From the NCBI GenBank assembly GCA_963920665.1, contig OY987268.1:7008501-7072500 (forward strand): a stretch of 64,000 nt of DNA. The letters run 5' to 3'. A program made the translations under genes and the position numbers. Of this stretch, positions 23,801-34,510 are shown in pieces (position 1 is the first letter of the stretch; each line of letters begins with the position of its first letter). The DNA is from Straminergon stramineum (Eukaryota > Streptophyta > Bryopsida > Hypnales > Calliergonaceae). The notes under the pieces were generated by a model. That model was not told where the DNA came from. It worked only from the letters and a program-made list of their open reading frames with translations, and made no database searches.

Positions 23801-24757
23801 CCAAAGATGCACATGTGGGTGGTGGGTTACAGGAATCTACCGTATGCTGGCCAAGATACAAATGCAGCAATCGAAAATTATCATAGCTACATGAAGTCTG
23901 TCTTGAAGGCTAAAAGGAGTCGCCTAACTGGTCGCCGCGTTGATTGGTGTATCCACGTTCTTACAGGAGATGTCCTCACACACTATTGGTATCAAAGAGT
24001 GAGGAAGCGGTTCGGCTTTGTTGACAATCGTAAGGTGCGTGGCATTGTTGTCTGCGCTCTAATCCGAGCACGAGACATTGCAGACAGTGACGTAACATTG
24101 CCTCTTTTTGCTAGTGGGCCAGCCTATGTGACGTCGACCAGCCACCATCATATTCGATATGTAGTCCACAATCCCTCTGAACTTTGGGTGAGTTGTAACT
24201 GTGTGCATGCCCAAAAAGGTAATACGTGCAAACACAAGGTAAAGGTTTTGAGACTATTACACCCGAAATTGGCAGAGGGAATGGTTGCAAGGTATTGTGG
24301 AGCCTTAAAGGGGACGGCTGCAGCAGAGATAAGTCATATACAAACACCTGGCAGATCTGGAGCTAGGGCATCTGTCTCAACTCTGCATTCATTGGGCCTA
24401 GATTCTCCGTTGCAATCCACATCAGAGTCCCAATCGACACGTCCTCCAGTGGACTTGTAGTCAGCATTACCCATGCTTGCAAATGAACTCCTCAATTTTG
24501 TTCAAGGAAACCCTACGCTCATGGAGTACCTGCATGCAGACTTCAATCGATCGTTGGGGAAGATGAAGATGTTGCTAGCAGAGATAGATTCTGGCAATAT
24601 CCATCCATCAAACACGAATCCAGTGTTTCATACGGTTCAGGATGGTCTGGGTATGCATTTGGGACGCTTGAAGGACATGCTAGAGAAGAATAGAAGGACA
24701 CCAACATCAAGAAGGTTGAGGATGGGTGGGGACTCCCCAGCATCACTACCGTTATGA
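20880..24757 (+). pseudogene. MULE transposase with SWIM zinc finger, copy 2 (many stops)
   Basis: Same four-exon gene as copy 1: 20,880-21,301; 21,413-23,003; 23,130-23,329; 23,545-24,757. Exon lengths match copy 1 except for an in-frame 9-nt difference in exon 2, so the damage seen is nonsense mutation. Stops include several in exon 1 (for example the TAG in CCCATTTAGAGA and a TGA near 21,099). Others are at about 21,684, 22,353, a CGA-to-TGA change near 22,398, 22,869 and 24,458. The exon 3 and most of the exon 4 frames are open. Catalytic D-D-E positions, the C-x2-H motif (LCLWHVHRAW) and the complete SWIM finger (CNC-x8-CKH) are kept, unlike copy 1. The EAR-like DLNVLP is at 22,023-22,040. 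Confidence 0.85.
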
Positions 24758-26026
24758 GTGCAGGCTTGGCTGCGGTTTAGGGTCGTATTGGGTTGCAGAG
24801 TGCTTTAGTGTTTCAAAGGTCAGTATTTTAAATGTCACTGCTTCGTAGTTAGGGCCACTTTCCTGCAGTTTTCGTCATTCCCGACTATGGGTTAACATTT
24901 TGTACTAAAGGAAGCAACAATGCTTGTCACTTTACTTTTCTCTTCTATAATCTGAACGGAATTTTCACGCTTCCTTGTGATTCGACAAGATGGACTAGTG
25001 TTACCAATTCGATAAATTGCAGATTTTTAAAGGAGACGTATAATTGTAGTGCAATCATTTCAGTGTTTGCACATTCTTCTGGCCAGACCTTTAATTTATC
25101 TCTGTGGAAAACAAATGTCTCTGCAAGTTCATGACATACTTCATCTTCTGTTGTATTTTCTTTCATCTCTCCATAGCAGGGTCATGGTTTAGACATGTAA
25201 CGCCCTCCCTTTCTTTTAGGTTGTGGTTGAAAAGACCTCCTACCTCATAGAAATTTATATTGTGGGAGGTTGGATCTCACACACGCTCTCCATTTCTTTG
25301 CTATGGTAACCCAAAAATGTTCTATGCACACAAATAGGTTTCCATGGAGTCCGCCCTTTCCACAGACTGTCACAACTTACTTTTGGGGGGCCTTCAGCTG
25401 AAATATATGACGCTCATAAACCAGAATTCGGCTGTAGATAAGAGCTACAGGCTATAGTGGACTCTCTTTTGGGGGATTTCCAACACCTATGAACTTCCAA
25501 AATGACATACATTGACTTTGGGGGAAGCAAGGACTCACCTGCACAACCAAAATGCTCTATGCACGGCCAGTACTTCAATGACATCTGGCATAGCAATGCG
25601 CCATTCATTGACTACTCGAAAGAAAGGACTGTGTTATAGGACACATTTGTTTACAATCTATTCAAATCCGTCATTTAAAATTTAGATATAGTTGACAAAC
25701 AAAATACTACATACATTCAACACAGGAAAATCACACATGCAATATGGCCTAAAAATACTCTCGCAATTGTAAGAGAATTTGCACTAGAAACCTAAACTGC
25801 ATATATGCTAATCCAATGGGGAGTTCCAATTGTGCTAAAAATAGTACAATTTCTCTAATGGGGCACTCAAGTCATAAGCCAAGGTTATAGTACAATAAGG
25901 CCTTCAACCATGAATTGTCTAAATAATACACTATCGTCAGAAAATATTAACAGCACAACACCCTAATGAAATTGGGATCCCAGTAATTTACAAACAACAA
26001 CAATGACTACGACTGTTTCCTGATAA
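24758..26026. other. Spacer between the convergent genes, copy 2
   Basis: Counterpart of 6,818-8,089. No supported gene; expected to hold the 3' UTRs of both genes. Confidence 0.5.
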
Positions 26027-29000
26027 CTAAGGTGGCCCACTCTGCACAACATCATCAGCAGATGGGTAAGGGCTTGCACGCGCTTCTAGGGAGGACTCAC
26101 TTGCTGACCCAGCATGCTGCAATCGATAGGAGGGATCATAGAGCTCTCAGATGGAAGTTTCTATAAGCTCATCTGCCACTACTACTATCACATTCTTCTG
26201 CATCTCCCGGCCACGCTCTTCTACCATTACTTCGGCAAGAAACATTTCCCTCGCTTTTGCACTGTCTAGAGTAGGGTCATTACCATGACAAATTCGTACA
26301 TACAACTCCATGAAACGTAGAACACAAAATCCACACTCGTAATTCCCTCTCTGAACAAATGTACGCACCTCCTCTGTCACAGGCAACAGGGTTGACGGGG
26401 GCTCGTGCAATAACTGCCAAACCTTTTGTACTCGATTGATGTACTCCTTGTCTTCTGCTCCGTTGTGTATGCCTGCATTGTCCAAGTGAAGCATTGAAGT
26501 TGCGGTGAAGATGAAGAGTGACCAGTGCAAACCGCCAACGTAAGGAACCAAGACTTCCATTTCGGGGGGGCACGTAGTGTAGAATCGGGAAGGAACGAGA
26601 TACTCACGACCCCACTTCAGAAGCGCCTCCTCTTTCTGTATGTTCCAAGCTTGTCCAAGAGGGCCTTGCATAAAAGACGATGCAATGTACACGTGACCTC
26701 GTGCCTCAACAGACAAGCTCCACCACAGCCGGCGACTAAGGAGCTCCATGATGTTTTGTCCCAGAAATTTCTTACAACGACGAAGGTTTCGAAGTTGTGA
26801 CACGGGTACTGGTACAGAGTCCCATTTCCCACTGAAAAAGTGTGACGTTTCCATCAATCTCACCTTTGCCCTTTCTACAAAACAAACCAAAAGTCAGTGT
26901 CTCAGAGGTACAGTCTTATAACCCAAGGAATACCACATTTCAAACTGAAATCAGAAAGAGCCCTCCTACCTTGGCAAGGCTTCTATGAGCTCCTCTATCT
27001 TCAAGGAATCATAGGTCTTAGGTATAGAGACCCTACACCAGGCCTTCGAGTCACGGTCCTGGTTTGCAAGAGAGGCAAACGTGACAGTCTTCCGATGAGT
27101 CACACAACGCACGATTTCGGGGTCGGGGATGACAATGTCAGTCTCGTGGATTGCTTGCCCATCGCTGTCCTCATCAACCTGTGCATTGGTATCCTCCGCC
27201 ATATTTTGCAAGGCTGTAAATTCATCCGACAAGCTTCGTGGAGTGGCTTCTACAACTGTGAAGGTGGTCTCAGAAACTGTAGTTGCCTTACAAAGAAGGC
27301 CGATTAGAGTCTCAGGAGTGCCTGAAAGAGGGAGACCCTGGATGTCCAAGTCTTGCGTTGCAATGTCATCCACATGCACAGCTCTCCGCGGTTGTGACAT
27401 CGTGAAGGGGTCAGATAAAGAAGCAACCTCCTGTGTGCTAACGTTCACCTCCGTGGGGATGTCTGTAGGTCCCTCCTCACATTGCGCAGCTTCCGCATGA
27501 TACTTGGCCCATGCAGCACTCTCATCCTCTTCAACTGCCCTGTCCAAAGATTGCACGAGGTCCAGGATTGCACGCCGTGTCTCACTCACCCTTGCAGCCC
27601 ACGTTGGCGTAGCTTCATCTACAACCCACCCAATGTCCAAGTCTTCTCGCATTCGGAGGCACTTTCCCCAATATTTAGACTGGTCTCCCCAATGCTCATG
27701 CAATGTGGTTGTCCAGCAACGCCTAAATGCCTCAGGAAAGTCACGTGCCAAGTCTTGAAGGGCACGCGCACGAACATTCTTCACCCACTCCATAATCCCA
27801 TCCATCAATCGATCTTCTTTGCCTTCACAGACCAACTGGGCGTCCCTCATGACAGATGTATGAACAATGTCATATTCAAAAGCTGCCATGCCCGAAAAGC
27901 GGAAAGGCGCTTCAAATGTATATACAAACAAGGCTAGCATGATGGGGGACTGCTACTTGCACATTGTCCGAACCAACGAGGGACTGATCCCGAACATAGG
28001 ACAAGTAAGTTGCCTCCACCTTCCGAAGAGGCTGTGAAGTGCGATCCGCAGTACCTGCACGAATGCCGGTGGCTTTAATCTAGGAACTGCCTTTGCTAGT
28101 AGAAGGCGACGGACCTCCGTAGCCTCTTCATCTGCAATCGGTACAAGCATTTAAATTAATTAGGTAAGCTCCAAGTCGAATAATACTAAATCAAAAGAAT
28201 GTAGGTACATGGAGAAGAACTTATAGTAGGACCTACCATCATGATGCCATGGCAGCGGCGGCAAATTGTGGAAGATTTTTTTATTCTGTGACACCACCAA
28301 CCAAATTGGACACCAATCCCATAAATTCTGCTCATGTCTGAATCGTGTCTTATATCTAAAGTCCTCAACGGCTTCAGATACGATGCGCTCTTGCTAGGCA
28401 CTCAATTCAACCATATAATTTTGGCACTTCTGCTTGTACTGGTCAAGGTCTTGGATATATTGTAGATAATTGGCCATTAGTTCAATGTCGGGTGGAACCT
28501 TTGAGTACTTCACACTATGGCAAAGAGAACTTATGGCGCGTCCAACCACCTCGCAGACTTCGGGATAATCCTCTTCCTATAACAAGCCCAAACACTTTCT
28601 TTTGTAAATGTATGTCGAAGACCAATTCTACTGTATAGTACTGACATAAAGCAAGTCACCAAAATAGAGGATGGAAACCATGTGTGCTAAACAAGGCTAT
28701 AAACATGGCAATGAAATAGGAAAGTATGAGCAAAACACAAGGAACAGTGCCTCGAAACACTGAGGCTGAAACAATAAGAGAAAACATTGGAGATGGAACA
28801 TTTGAACAATACGGTGCATTGGGTGCAGTGCCTGCGAAACATTGGAATGAAACACTGTCACCAATACAATGAACCATATTTTATGTTGCAGTCTAGAGAA
28901 GCTGAAAGTGCAGAAGGAAAAAGGCTCATTCAAGAGGAAAGTTCAACATATTCTTACCTTCGCCTCACACGACCACCAGACGATACACTCGCGTGTGCCC

Positions 29001-31034
29001 ACTTGGAATTTCTGATTAGCCCAGGATTATACAAATCGATCCTTGAATTCCTCTGTTGATTGCCCCTCATATGACCAATCTAGCAATTGCGGCCTTATTT
29101 GTAGCAGGTGGTATAGGTCTGGAGCTTTGCAAATGACTGGCGGGACTGGTTTTAGGCGCAATGCTGCCAACTCATCAGCCTTCACGCGTGCCGCCATCTT
29201 GACCTCATGCTCGTCCCGCCTCAACCGCTCTACCCGACCCAAAGTAGATGCTGCCAACTCTGGATGATACATCTTGGGTTTAGGAGTCCCTTGACCACAT
29301 ATCCAGTACTGTTGGAGTGCATGGTTCCCTTCGTATTGCCCTATCCAGGGAACAATAGCCAAGCCGTTGCCACTCCAATCCAACTTTGTTGGCGTTGTTT
29401 GAATGGGGGAGTCCGGATCAAGGCTGTAGTCAGGCGACATGTCGCGTAGGGCTGCCTTCTGCAACTCTTCTTCATGTGCCAAAATCCGGTCAATAGCTGT
29501 CTCTTCGTCCATTGCTTGGTGAGCATGTTGTAGTAGTTGTTACATCTGTGCTTCCCGCTTTAGTGTTTTGGACGACTTACCCTCTGGTTCAAGCGTCTAT
29601 CTAGCCGATCTCTGCTCCATACCATCTCCGCTATCAGCTTGTTTCGTACATGTTGCGATGATTGGAGGAACACCCTTCGGAGAAGAAGATCGTGGACTTC
29701 TTGGCGAGCCGGCGACCCTCCCTCCACTGTTCTTCAACAATGCACCTCTAGAACCCTTACTCCGTTTACTAAGGAGCTCTTCTAAAGTTTGAAGTCCAGC
29801 ATCACTATCGGACGTGAGTTTCCGTTTTCGATTGGATGCTTGCAGAGGTAGTGTACTTTTGTTGCCTCGTCGTCCCCAGACAGGGTCAGTTCCAGACGTG
29901 GCCCTCCCCTTCGATGTCTTCATTTGTGATACAATCTGCGTGACGGATCGAGGGTCCAAGTGGCCTTCTTCCTGCTCTGCTTGGATTGGTTCAATTGGCT
30001 TCCCTTGTTTGTGCGCTTCTTCTGTGCGCAGTGAGCCCTCCCCTGCTCTAGTCTTGTTCTTGCATTTGAGCGTGACTAGGAAGTCCTCGCTACTGTCATG
30101 ACTATCATCCCGATTAGTAGTTGTCTTCACTGCCTCCGTCGGTGGATTGTCTTGCCAATGCCGCACCGCCTTTTGCTTCTGCCGACTATCCCTTAGACTC
30201 TTCTTCATTGCCACATCGCCGCTTCCATCCTCAGTGGCCGTGGCATGCTTCTTCCTTTTTATAAGCCCTACAGCGTCCCCCCCCCCCCTCCTTCGTCTGT
30301 TTTGGAAGCTTCACTACCACGGCAATGTCAGAAGTAGGAGGCGTGTGTTTCATCCCCTTGACAACATTGGAGACTTTTTCCCTCACCCTGGATACCTTGG
30401 CAAGTCCAACCATGTCGTTCTTCTCATTGCAGCGAATGACTTTCTTCTGCACATCCACGTCCTTCCCCTTTCTAATCATCTCTGAAACTTTGCCGTGCCC
30501 CCTTCCTTGGTCAGGATAGGGCAATAAGCGCAATGGATTGCCCATGCTATCTTTCATGGTAGGACATTGCGAATCCCACCTGTGCTTGTTGAGCCGCATT
30601 TTGTTGGCAAAGGTCTTGTTTCCACAGTGAATGCATTGGAAGAATTTCCGCTTGCCATCGCCCGGGCGTGGAATGTCAGTTGCTGCATTGATGGTGCACT
30701 CCTCCGGTAGTCTCTGAAATTCTTCCACGTTGCCGTAGTTCACCTCGAAACTCCGGTTGTCGATGGTCACAAACTGCCAAAAGCCTGTCTTTTGCCCCGG
30801 CTGCTCATGTCCATGACCTCCCTCAGCCGTGGCACCCTAGACCCATCATTCCTATGAGTGCATGCGCCTACAAGAGGACTACAAATCTGCCTGAATTGTA
30901 AAGTAGACAAAAAAACAACGTTGGAAGAGGAGGTTTTAGTAAATTACCTCGGAATTGTTCGTCTCTTCAGCAGTGCTGGGATTTGCCTTCTGCTCCAACG
31001 TTGCACTTTGTTCTACATTCTTCTGCTTTGCCAT
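26027..31034 (-). pseudogene. MULE-borne Ulp1/C48 protease with C2HC finger, copy 2 (decayed)
   Basis: Exons (minus) by homology to copy 1: 31,034-30,948; 30,836-28,958; 28,576-28,237; 28,131-26,970; 26,874-26,027. Exon 1 is clean: it starts MAKQKNVEQSATLEQK and ends at a GTAATT donor, fixing the gene start. The C2HC finger (QCIHCGNKTF..NKHRWDSQC) is intact. Damage: a C-run at 30,281-30,290 changes length and shifts frame in exon 2; a TAG replaces the CAG of copy 1 near 28,395; about 2 nt are missing near the start of exon 5; a TGA about 40 codons before the normal end removes the tail. The protease residues (GLHWSLFIF, HLDNA, QRGNYECGFCVL) remain. Exon 4 is fully open here, whereas copy 1 has two stops there. 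Confidence 0.8.
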
Positions 31035-32594
31035 GGCACAGCAAAATCGGCCACGGGCTCCAACGTTGGCAGAAGTGAACCAATTTTGGAAACCTATGTG
31101 CTCACCCCAACGGAACACAGGTTTCTAGTAGTAGTATTTGTCAGGGTAGTGAAACCCAACCCTGCAGCCAATTCAGTAGTGGACATTGGGACATTTAGTG
31201 ATGGCTATGCATTTTCACTCCGCCCGTCAATGTTGTCCCTCACCATACCAAAACTATCCAACAATCGAAAGCTAGTTCTGAAGTAGTACCCGTAGACATC
31301 CAACCAATAGCTATGACATTGAACCCGCTAACCTCACCTGGCAATGTTTGACATGGGAGGAGGTAGCCTGATGCGCAGCAAGCTTACCTAAGCAAGTAAG
31401 TGTACCCTAAACTATTCAGGACGAGAATTACAATGCCTTGTAACTCTTAATGAGCTACAGTAGCTTCCACCGTGAATTGGTGGTGCTCGGTGCTCTCACT
31501 GGAACTGCCTCACCCCACTCAAAAGAACAATGGAGCACTGAATGCGACAAGGAGGTAGAATGGACGCAAAAATTAACATTGACATGGCTTAAACCCTAAG
31601 CGTTGAAGTGTGAACGAAATGGAGGTCGGACAACAATTCCAACCATCATAAATTAGAGAAGCAGCGAGAGGGAATAGAGCAGAATGTCAAACCTGTCGAA
31701 GAAGGAGACACGCAAACAATTCTTGTTGTCCGCAGTGCGCAATCTGTAGCTGCTGAATTGATGTCTTTGCCATCAACTCCATAACTCTTGAAGCCGTTAA
31801 AATCATGATGATGTAGCTCGAAAATCGTCCAGCAATAAGTTCGATGTGACCGCGAGGAGGTCTTCAACTATTGGAAAACCTAGAGAGTGAATTGACAACA
31901 AACCCTACAACTTGCAATCATCAATCAGAATTGCGACAAACCTACGGTAGAAGCACTATGAAGAGGCGAGAAGAAAGATATAAATGTAGGGGCGTAAACA
32001 ACAGATTGTGCACACGAATCAACGAAACACTGGTAGCCTGCTTTTCCATCGACGAAACGGGGAGGAATCTGCCCCGCACACGCTTCTAGTTTTGAGTAAG
32101 GGCCGACCCAAGTGTAGAAGCAGATTTGAAATGCCCCCTCCCACTCAAAACACAGTAGTCCTATACACATTGAACTTGTAAAAAGCCATTTGTGGACCTT
32201 CTGGGAATTTCCAGAGCTTTAAAAAGTCCATGCAAATCCACAATTTTAATATGCAAATATGATTTATTTTAAAGTGGTCCATAAACCCAAACCCAAAGCA
32301 GTCATGTTGGACATGAAAATGGAAAAGAAAACACAAAAATATGACGTCAGCAATCCAAAATTATAACATCTCATCTTCATAGTGATGAGATGTCGAAGTC
32401 ATTTGAAGTCCTCTAAGTAATATTTACCACAACAAAGCCTCACAATTGCAAATTAAGAGAAGACTAGGTTGAATGGTAGCACACCGAAAAAACCCAATCA
32501 TATCTTTTTGAATTCCACATATTTTTTCTCGTTATTTTGAAAAATGTTAAAATTCCTAAACTTTAAAGCATGTGTTGTGAGTCATGTTTTCCCC
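31035..32594. other. Upstream region of the Ulp1 gene, copy 2
   Basis: Counterpart of 13,109-14,631. No gene recognised; presumed minus-strand promoter and 5' UTR of the Ulp1 gene, becoming AT-rich toward the minisatellite. Confidence 0.45.
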
Positions 32595-33500
32595 ACCAAA
32601 TCCCTAAACCCTCCACTTCAAAAATAATAATGGAGTGCTAAGCGAAGCCCCAAAAAATAGGGAGAGTATTTCGGACCTCCATTCCCCATCAAATCCCTAA
32701 ACCGTCCACTAAAAAAATAATATTGGAGCGCTAAGCGAAGCCCAAAAAAATGGGGTGAGTGTTTGGGCCCTTCTTTCCCCACCAAATCCCTAAACACTCC
32801 ACTTAAAAAACATAATGGAGCGCTAAGCAAAGCCCAAAAAAATGGGGTGAGTGTTTGGGCCCTTCTTTCCCCACCAAATCCCTAAACCCTCCACTTAAAA
32901 AATAATAATGGAGTGCTCAGCGAAGCCCAAAAAAAATGGAGTGAGTGTTTGGGCCCTCCTTTCCCCACCAAATCCCTAAACCCTCCACTTGAAAAAAATA
33001 ATGGAGTGCTAAGCGAAGCCCCAAAAAATGGGGTGAGTGATTGGGCCTTCCTTTCCCCACCAAATCCCTAAACCCTCCACTTCAAAAAAATAATGAAGCG
33101 CTAAAGGAAGACCCCAAAAATGGGGTGAGTGTTTGGGCCCTTCTTTCCCTACCAAATCCCTAAACCCTCCACTTAAAAAATAATAATGGAGCACTACGCG
33201 AAGCCCAAGAAAATGGGGTGATTGTTTGGGCCCTCCTTTCCCCACCAAATCCCTAAACCCTCCACCTAAAAAATAATAATGGAGCACTAAGCGAAGCCCA
33301 AAAAAAATGGAGTGAGTGTTTGGGCCCTCCTTTCCCCACCAAATCCCTAAACCCTCCACTTAAAAAATAATAATGGAGCGCTAAGCGAAGCCCCAAAAAA
33401 TGGGGTGAGTGTTTGGGCCCTCCTTTCCCCACCAAATTCCTAAACCCTCCACTCAAAAAAAATAATGGAGCGCTAAGCGAAGGCCAATAAAATGGGGAGT
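32595..33500. repeat. Minisatellite of about 10 x 92 bp inside MULE copy 2
   Basis: Same family and location as the array in copy 1 but diverged: units run GGGCCCTCCTTTCCCC, AAATCCCTAAACCCTCC, AATAATAATGGAGCGC, AAGCGAAGCCC, ATGGGGTGAGTG. The CCCTAAACCCT word is kept in most units. The array is about five times smaller than in copy 1. Confidence 0.93.
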
Positions 33501-34044
33501 GTGGTGTAGTCCTTCGTAAAACCACCAATGAAACAAAGCGTGAACTTTAATCAAATGTTCAAATTTTAAAAAAAGCTGAAATAAATGGTGAGGTAAATGT
33601 GGAGGAAAAAGAAATTGTGCTTAGAAATCAATTTTTGATACAATTTAGATGCATTGAAATTGCATTTCATAACACAAAGTTCTGTCCTAATTGTTCAACA
33701 CATTTTTACAATAATCTAATAAGGACCCCTTCAATTAAAGGATGACAAATAGAAATGCAGTGGAAGTAACCCTTAAACCCCTGTCAAATTATTCCTAAAA
33801 CCCTAAAACAACTAAGGCCTACCCACCAGACCTCCTAGACAACAAATCAGTAATCTTGCTGCGAAACATTGGATGTGCATTATTATGCGTGGGGCTTGGG
33901 GGCATAGGCCATGGGCCATGGCCAATGCATGCACCATGTGTCATGAATGCGGTATGGATCATGCAGTGCCATGTGATGGCTACATGCATACCTCATGGAT
34001 ACGGGTCATGATGCTCAGAAAAAAGCCCAGAAACACTGCCTCTG
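33501..34044. other. Right subterminal region, MULE copy 2
   Basis: No gene. Aligns with 19,244-19,786. The CATG/ATGCAT-rich stretch is at about 33,875-34,010. Confidence 0.5.
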
Positions 34045-34229
34045 AAACATTGCAATATTACCTACTGAAATTACCGCCTACTAAAAACTAACGCACCCGT
34101 GGATGTCAGTAAGGGGGACAAACCCTGGCCATGACACGAGAAAAAAGATCAATAAAGGAGCCTGTGGGAGCCAGAACGTGACAGTAAGAGCCAGTCTCAT
34201 TAAAACTAGGGTGAGTTTTAGTGTGCACC
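34045..34229 (-). repeat. Right terminal inverted repeat, MULE copy 2 (outer end)
   Basis: Read inward it starts GGTGCACACTAAAACTCA and continues CCCTAGTTTTA, GGCTC, GTCCCCC, CTGACATCCA, TTTTACC and CAATGTTT, paralleling the left end 2,098-2,274. It ends exactly at the outer 9-bp duplication. Confidence 0.75.
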
Positions 34230-34238
34230 GATTGTTGC
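34230..34238. repeat. Right 9-bp target-site duplication of the composite MULE
   Basis: GATTGTTGC, identical to 2,089-2,097. The following sequence (ACAGAGCAT..TCTGCTC) aligns with 48,506-48,527 in the uninterrupted block B. Confidence 0.85.
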
Positions 34239-34510
34239 ACAGAGCATTCTTCTTCTGCTCTCAAACAACCCCATCACGATTACAAAGCTCCGGATTGACC
34301 CTTTTGGCTTTCAATTTCTTCTGTCTTGATTAAGGCTTTGGCTGGCTTGCAGTTCGTAAGCTCCAATTCCAATTTGGTTGGTACCCATTCTCAATTTCGA
34401 CACTTCTATTTCCATGTCATGGGTTTCGATTGGATTTGAGTGCTGTCTGTGGAAAGCAGAAATTTCTTATGAAATTTGTGATTTATGTTGCAGGAGGTCG
34501 AGTTTTGGGG
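34239..34510 (+). promoter_or_regulatory. Short remaining 5' region of reductase A with a leader intron
   Basis: Only 281 bp separate the transposon end from the reductase ATG. A 5' UTR intron is likely at 34,356-34,493, with donor GTAAGC after CAGTTC and acceptor TTGCAG. Both sites are conserved in block B (48,625-48,762). That leaves about 125 bp before the leader intron for promoter plus first exon, so transcription may start inside transposon DNA. No clear TATA box was recognised. Confidence 0.5.

Larger units (their letters stand above)
2098..34229. mobile_element. 32.1 kb composite Mutator-like element (tandem dimer)
   Basis: Two head-to-tail copies of one MULE (2,098-20,073 and 20,074-34,229) share a single outer 9-bp target duplication, and there is no duplication at their junction. 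The outer ends are inverted: the left starts CGCGTTCACTATTTCTCA and the right, read inward, starts GGTGCACACTAAAACTCA. Similarity continues for about 180 bp at each side. Inside, both copies carry a MULE transposase gene (+), a Ulp1-protease gene (-) and a subterminal minisatellite, in the same order. The duplicate locus in block B lacks the element, which independently confirms the insertion boundaries. Both copies have several stop codons in both genes, so the element looks non-autonomous today. Confidence 0.85.
20074..34229 (+). mobile_element. MULE copy 2 (about 14.2 kb)
   Basis: This is the right monomer, with the same gene order as copy 1. It begins abruptly at CTATTTCTCACCC, equivalent to position 2,123 in copy 1, so 25 bp of the left end including CAC of CACTA are missing. 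It abuts the right end of copy 1 with no target duplication. Its right end is complete and borders the outer target duplication. Its coding regions are more decayed in the transposase N-terminus than copy 1, but keep the C/H and SWIM residues that copy 1 lost. Confidence 0.85.

Noticed and set aside
2098..34229. CACTA/EnSpm transposon, suggested by CACTA in both ends
   Set aside because: The transposase has MULE D-D-E spacing with SWIM finger, the target duplication is 9 bp, and the CACTA is internal to the terminus.
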